64,000 nucleotides of DNA from Paenibacillus naphthalenovorans (lineage in GTDB: Bacteria; Bacillota; Bacilli; Paenibacillales; NBRC-103111). Both the position numbers and the translations under genes were made by a program. Positions 61,242 to 64,000 of this stretch are shown one piece after another. Positions within the stretch are counted from its first letter, which is position 1. Each line of letters opens with the position of its first letter. The notes beneath the pieces are model-generated. The model ran no database searches, had not been told where the DNA came from, and worked only from the letters and a program-made list of their open reading frames with translations. The stretch covers positions 1-64,000 of the forward strand of contig NZ_FNDY01000016.1 in NCBI RefSeq assembly GCF_900099895.1. Direction: 5' to 3'.

Positions 61242-61307
61242 GATCCGGCGCTCCTTTCTGGCACATCAGGCGAATGATTTGGGGGACAGTCCCCGATCCC
61301 AATGAGA

Positions 61308-61336
61308 ATTATAATCATTATCATTAGGGAAATCAA
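61308..61336 (-). promoter_or_regulatory. fhuF promoter overlapped by a Fur box
   Basis: On the minus strand TTGATT (61336-61331), a 17-base spacer and TATAAT (61313-61308). The Fur box TGATAATGATTATAA (61323-61309, one mismatch to the 7-1-7 consensus) covers the -10 box and part of the spacer, so Fur-Fe would exclude RNA polymerase. The rest of the gap 61242-61505 also holds a GGGGGACAGTCCCC hairpin near 61281. Confidence 0.85.
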
Positions 61337-61401
61337 TAGAAATCACAGCATTCGGAACAGATCGGATGCAGGAGGCTTCCGCATGGTTTCTGCAAAATAG
61401 A

Positions 61402-61416
61402 AAGCCCTGCAGGCTT
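61402..61416 (-). terminator. terminator of the NlpC/P60 gene
   Basis: On the minus strand AAGCC-TGCAG-GGCTT, followed by TCTATTTTG. It lies about 90 bases after the stop codon of the hydrolase gene. A short stem, so moderate confidence. Confidence 0.5.
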
Positions 61417-61505
61417 GTCCGTCCGTTTCGTCCGTTTTTGCGAACGATCGGATCGGGCCAAACACTGAGGGCTTCCGAAGCTGCATTGCGAATCCGTTGA
61501 CCAAA

Positions 61506-61979
61506 TCAATTGGCGTCGGTCATGAGTTGTTTGTACTGCTCGTCCGACAAAATACGCCGGGCTGTCACATAACGATTGGCGTAGTAAGATTCGCTCATTT
61601 CAGTAATCGTAACGCCTTTGTTCGTAGCCGAGTGGTAGAACTTGCCGCCTCCCACATATACGCCGACATGAGAAATGCCTTTACCGTCGGTGTTGTAGAA
61701 CACGAGGTCGCCGGGACGGAGCTGATCTGCGGCTACCCATTGGCCGGCTTGGGCTTGGCCTTTGGAGGAATGGGGAAGTTCTATACCGAACTTGTCGAAC
61801 ACCCAAGAAGTATAGCCGGAGCAATCAAAGCCGTTTGTCGTATTGCCTGCCCATTTGTAAGGCGAGCCTAAACCCGCGTTTACCGCTGCGCTTAGTGGGG
61901 TTTCAGCAAATGCGCTGCCCACGGAAACACTGCAAAACATAGCTAACGAAAGTGCAAAACCTACAAGCTTCTTTTTCAA
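61506..61979 (-). CDS. secreted NlpC/P60 peptidoglycan endopeptidase
   Basis: 157 residues from TTG 61979, with GGAAGGGG upstream. A signal peptide (cleavage after SAFA, residue 25) is followed directly by the NlpC/P60 domain: GSPYKWAGNTTNGFDCSGYT with catalytic Cys53, GDLVFYNTDGKGISHVGVYV with His104, and GGKFYHSA with a third polar residue, His116. There is no LysM or SH3 domain. It cleaves stem-peptide bonds (usually D-Glu-mDAP) in the wall. A c-di-AMP riboswitch in its leader ties its expression to potassium and wall-stress signalling. Confidence 0.94.
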   Translation of the reverse strand: MKKKLVGFALSLAMFCSVSVGSAFAETPLSAAVNAGLGSPYKWAGNTTNGFDCSGYTSWVFDKFGIELPHSSKGQAQAGQWVAADQLRPGDLVFYNTDGKGISHVGVYVGGGKFYHSATNKGVTITEMSESYYANRYVTARRILSDEQYKQLMTDAN

Positions 61980-61989
61980 AAAAAGTTTC

Positions 61990-62116
61990 CCCTTCCGGTG
62001 CCTACGAGGTTAGCTGAAGGGTTCGGTTGAAGGTTCCCTATGATCACTGACGTTGTTTGTCGAGATCAATTCACCCGGTTATGGATCCCCCGTTTTCCTA
62101 AACAGAAATTCGGCAA
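61990..62116 (-). promoter_or_regulatory. c-di-AMP riboswitch (ydaO-yuaA class)
   Basis: Read on the minus strand the leader contains, in order, GCCGAATTTCTG, ACGGGGGATCCATAACCGGG, TGAATTGATC, TAGGGAACCTTCAACCGAAC and CCTTCAGCTAACCTCGTAGG, ending in CACCGGAAGGGG. These are the conserved blocks of the ydaO-yuaA class. This class binds cyclic di-AMP and switches off wall-hydrolase and potassium or osmolyte genes. It ends about 10 bases before the start of the NlpC/P60 gene, so it may act on transcription or directly on the ribosome site. Confidence 0.92.
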
Positions 62117-62255
62117 AATTTTCTTTTTTTTGATTTCGGATAAACATATTCGAGGAAAACTGCACTTTTCCTTCTTTTGTAACAAAATTGACACATTTAA
62201 GCGGTTTAAATTGAAAATTTTGTTTAATTGAATCGGGGATATAACAACACAAAGA

Positions 62256-62278
62256 CACCGGTCCATGGCGGACCGGTG
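62256..62278 (-). terminator. terminator of the membrane protein/M1 peptidase operon
   Basis: CACCGGTCC (62256-62264) pairs perfectly with GGACCGGTG (62270-62278) around a 5-base loop. On the minus strand TCTTTGTGTTG follows. It closes the operon before the riboswitch promoter. Confidence 0.8.
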
Positions 62279-62304
62279 CTTCTGCGGTCTTATTAGGATA
62301 TCAG

Positions 62305-63117
62305 CTACGCTTTCTCCGTCCAAAGCGCATATTGTGTGCTGATGGCCCATACTTTAATAAACATTTGAACCAGCCGATAGGCTTGTAATCCGATCAGGGC
62401 CAGAAAGCCGGCCCAGAAAAACGAGGCCGCCATCACCGCGGCGGACACGGCCAAAGCGATTCCTGCTACGGATAAAGAAATCAGCATAATGGCGGGCAGA
62501 TGGCGAATCACAAACAGCAGGGTGTAAATGGCCGACCTGCCGTCGGTTTTTCCGATCTGAAGGAACAAAAAGACGAGCTGGAGCACAAACCAATAGGCGA
62601 TGTAGCCGGCCAGCGCCGGCGCCAGCGCTTTCCCGAAGGAAATATATGAAGTCTGATGCCCGTACAGCTCTATTGTATAAGGAACCAGCCAGTAGAGCGG
62701 AGAGAGCAGCAGCGCCAGTTGGATGAAGTAGAGGCCGAAGAAGGGAAGAGACAGCTTTCGAATCCCCTCCACGAACCGGTAGCCTGCGTTCATGTCCCGA
62801 TGTTGAAGCGAGTAATATACCCCCGCATTAAGCAGCGGATGCACCAGCATTCTTAATCCCAGAAGGCAGATGCCCCACCACAGAAACGGCTCCAGCAGGT
62901 CCGTCTTCATGATCTGAAAATGACCTTCGATCCAGAACAGCTGCGAAGCTGTGACGGGCAGGTCGCTCCCCGGATAACGATGGAGAAGGGGGAGGACGAC
63001 GGATTGAATCAGCTTATACAGCGCGACGCCCCAGATGAGATTGTATATAAAGAGGGTAAAGACGGCAAAAGGCTGCTGCCAGGCCAAGGTCCAGCCTGCT
63101 TTGATCCGGTTCCACAT
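62305..63117 (-). CDS. multi-pass membrane protein of unknown function
   Basis: 270 residues from ATG 63117, with GAGGTGAGCGAGG upstream. Five or six hydrophobic segments: AVFTLFIYNLIWGVALYKL, then FLWWGICLLGLRMLVHPLL, LPFFGLYFIQLALLLSPLYW, YIAYWFVLQLVFLFLQIG, and near the end IMLISLSVAGIALAVSAAVM. There are no conserved catalytic residues. The start MWNRIKAGWTLAWQQPF, with an amphipathic Trp/Lys helix, resembles unknown membrane proteins of Firmicutes that accompany exported hydrolases. It lies 14 bases after the M1 aminopeptidase gene, so one operon. Confidence 0.8.
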   Translation of the reverse strand: MWNRIKAGWTLAWQQPFAVFTLFIYNLIWGVALYKLIQSVVLPLLHRYPGSDLPVTASQLFWIEGHFQIMKTDLLEPFLWWGICLLGLRMLVHPLLNAGVYYSLQHRDMNAGYRFVEGIRKLSLPFFGLYFIQLALLLSPLYWLVPYTIELYGHQTSYISFGKALAPALAGYIAYWFVLQLVFLFLQIGKTDGRSAIYTLLFVIRHLPAIMLISLSVAGIALAVSAAVMAASFFWAGFLALIGLQAYRLVQMFIKVWAISTQYALWTEKA

Positions 63118-63131
63118 ATTCCTCGCTCACC

Positions 63132-64000
63132 TCACCATGCGACCCAGCCAAACAAGGTCTCCAAAATTTTCACAACACTTACGTTCCATCGCACCGACAG
63201 CTTCTTATCGACTTCCGTTTTCATAAAGCCGTTGATCCGCTTGTTCTCCAGCACGATAGAGTGCTCCGGGTCTATGGCCGCCCACGACAGCGGAGCCGTG
63301 TGATTCAGCTTCATGATGACTTCGCTGTCGGCGCCGTTCCATGTTTTATCGAGTTGTGTTCCATCGGCAAATTGAAAACGGACCGGGACATTTTGGTAGG
63401 TGCCTCCAAGCTTGCGCAGCTGCACGCTGTTCTCATAGTAGGTTTGGCCATTTTCTGTCACCTGCTGCACTTTGATGCCGGTTACGGCGTAGTCGACCAT
63501 CATGCCGTTATAAACGTATTGATCAAAAAACGGCTGCCAACTGGTTTTCGTCACATCTTCTACGACTTGTTGAAAATCCGACGTAGTCGGGTGCTTGAAT
63601 TTCCAGCGCTGGAAATACGTTCGCATGATCTTGTCCATGGTCTCTGCTCCGACCTGACGTTCCATGGCCTTCAGCACCAGCTTGGCGCGGGTATATACAT
63701 TCTCGGCATAGTGATGGTGTCCGTCATAGCTCCAGGCATTCTTCAGCAGCGCCGCCGGATTGGTGATGTAGCTCGACTCCACGAGCAGATTCGGGCGAAC
63801 GCCGTATTCCGCTTCCATTAACTTGTCTTCCACATAAGAGGTAAAGCCTTCGTCGAGCCACGCCTCTTCAAATTCATTGCTGGCGACCATGCCGTAAAAA
63901 AATTGGTGGCCGATTTCATGCACCACAACCCGTTCCAGCTCCAGACTCGGGTTCTCTTCGGCTGCTCCCCATGCGGTAATCAGCGTAGGGTATTCCATTC
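63132..64000 (-). CDS. M1-family metallopeptidase (5' part beyond the right edge)
   Basis: The visible 289 C-terminal residues begin MEYPTLITAWG, the exopeptidase/substrate-binding motif (GxMEN in most M1 enzymes, MEYP here). The zinc site follows at once: VVHEIGHQFFYGMVASNEFEEAWLDEG is HExxH-18-E, with zinc ligands His, His and Glu and the catalytic Glu. The rest is the helical C-terminal part, ending LETLFGWVAW. The start and any signal sequence lie outside the window. Aminopeptidases of this type release N-terminal residues from peptides. Its operon partner is a membrane protein, so it may be membrane-associated. Confidence 0.9.
   Translation of the reverse strand, partial: MEYPTLITAWGAAEENPSLELERVVVHEIGHQFFYGMVASNEFEEAWLDEGFTSYVEDKLMEAEYGVRPNLLVESSYITNPAALLKNAWSYDGHHHYAENVYTRAKLVLKAMERQVGAETMDKIMRTYFQRWKFKHPTTSDFQQVVEDVTKTSWQPFFDQYVYNGMMVDYAVTGIKVQQVTENGQTYYENSVQLRKLGGTYQNVPVRFQFADGTQLDKTWNGADSEVIMKLNHTAPLSWAAIDPEHSIVLENKRINGFMKTEVDKKLSVRWNVSVVKILETLFGWVAW

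Overview
The window looks like chromosomal DNA of a Gram-positive, spore-forming bacterium of the Paenibacillaceae (Paenibacillus or a close relative). Evidence: strong GGAGG-type ribosome binding sites with many TTG/GTG starts, sigma-A promoters, Fur and cre boxes of Bacillus type, a YesM/YesN-type sensor pair beside a sugar ABC transporter without its own ATPase, PdaA, a c-di-AMP (ydaO-type) riboswitch before an NlpC/P60 hydrolase, a class II GalT, and a glutaminyl-tRNA synthetase, which most other Firmicutes lack. No rRNA, tRNA, CRISPR array, prophage or intact insertion sequence was seen.

Layout. 0-9 kb: cold-shock protein with a structured leader, catalase (minus strand), a fixABCX electron-bifurcation operon plus a 62-residue partner, a half-size EamA transporter, a DsbA/FrnE oxidoreductase, and an ECF sigma/anti-sigma pair behind an ECF-type promoter. 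9-15.6 kb: PdaA, a Fur-boxed ferric iron ABC transporter, a TVP38-type membrane protein, a PH-domain protein and a decayed MFS gene. 15.6-23 kb: a carbohydrate sensing and uptake unit (membrane-anchored binding protein, histidine kinase, AraC-type response regulator, lipoprotein, two permeases), with a cre-like site before each half. 23-36 kb: glnS, a DUF72 protein, a cation-efflux CDF gene behind a zinc-type operator, Dps, a PQQ-type sugar dehydrogenase, a methyltransferase, an EamA transporter, a DNA glycosylase and several small unknown genes, three of them very short. 36-46 kb: a DHA2 drug transporter, a class A penicillin-binding protein, RluF, an AraC regulator and galKET.

46.0-52.3 kb is visibly more AT-rich than the rest and codes mostly on the minus strand: a small membrane protein, a membrane-tethered DJ-1/PfpI protein, a membrane protein with a duplicated HVHP domain, and an OmpR-type regulator with its kinase. 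The kinase seems to start at an AUU codon. This is the best candidate for an undescribed system, probably extracytoplasmic metal or redox sensing. It is followed by a DUF2935 gene and a 55-residue gene with a palindrome over its -10 box.

52.5-64 kb returns to host-like composition: a metallophosphoesterase, a SWIM-protein/SNF2-helicase operon, a pterin carbinolamine dehydratase, a GNAT acetyltransferase, a two-domain sulfurtransferase, FhuF under a Fur box, the c-di-AMP-controlled NlpC/P60 enzyme, and a membrane protein with an M1 aminopeptidase that runs off the right edge. Iron (two Fur boxes), cell-wall remodelling (PdaA, PBP, NlpC/P60), oxidative stress (catalase, Dps) and sugar use recur through the window.
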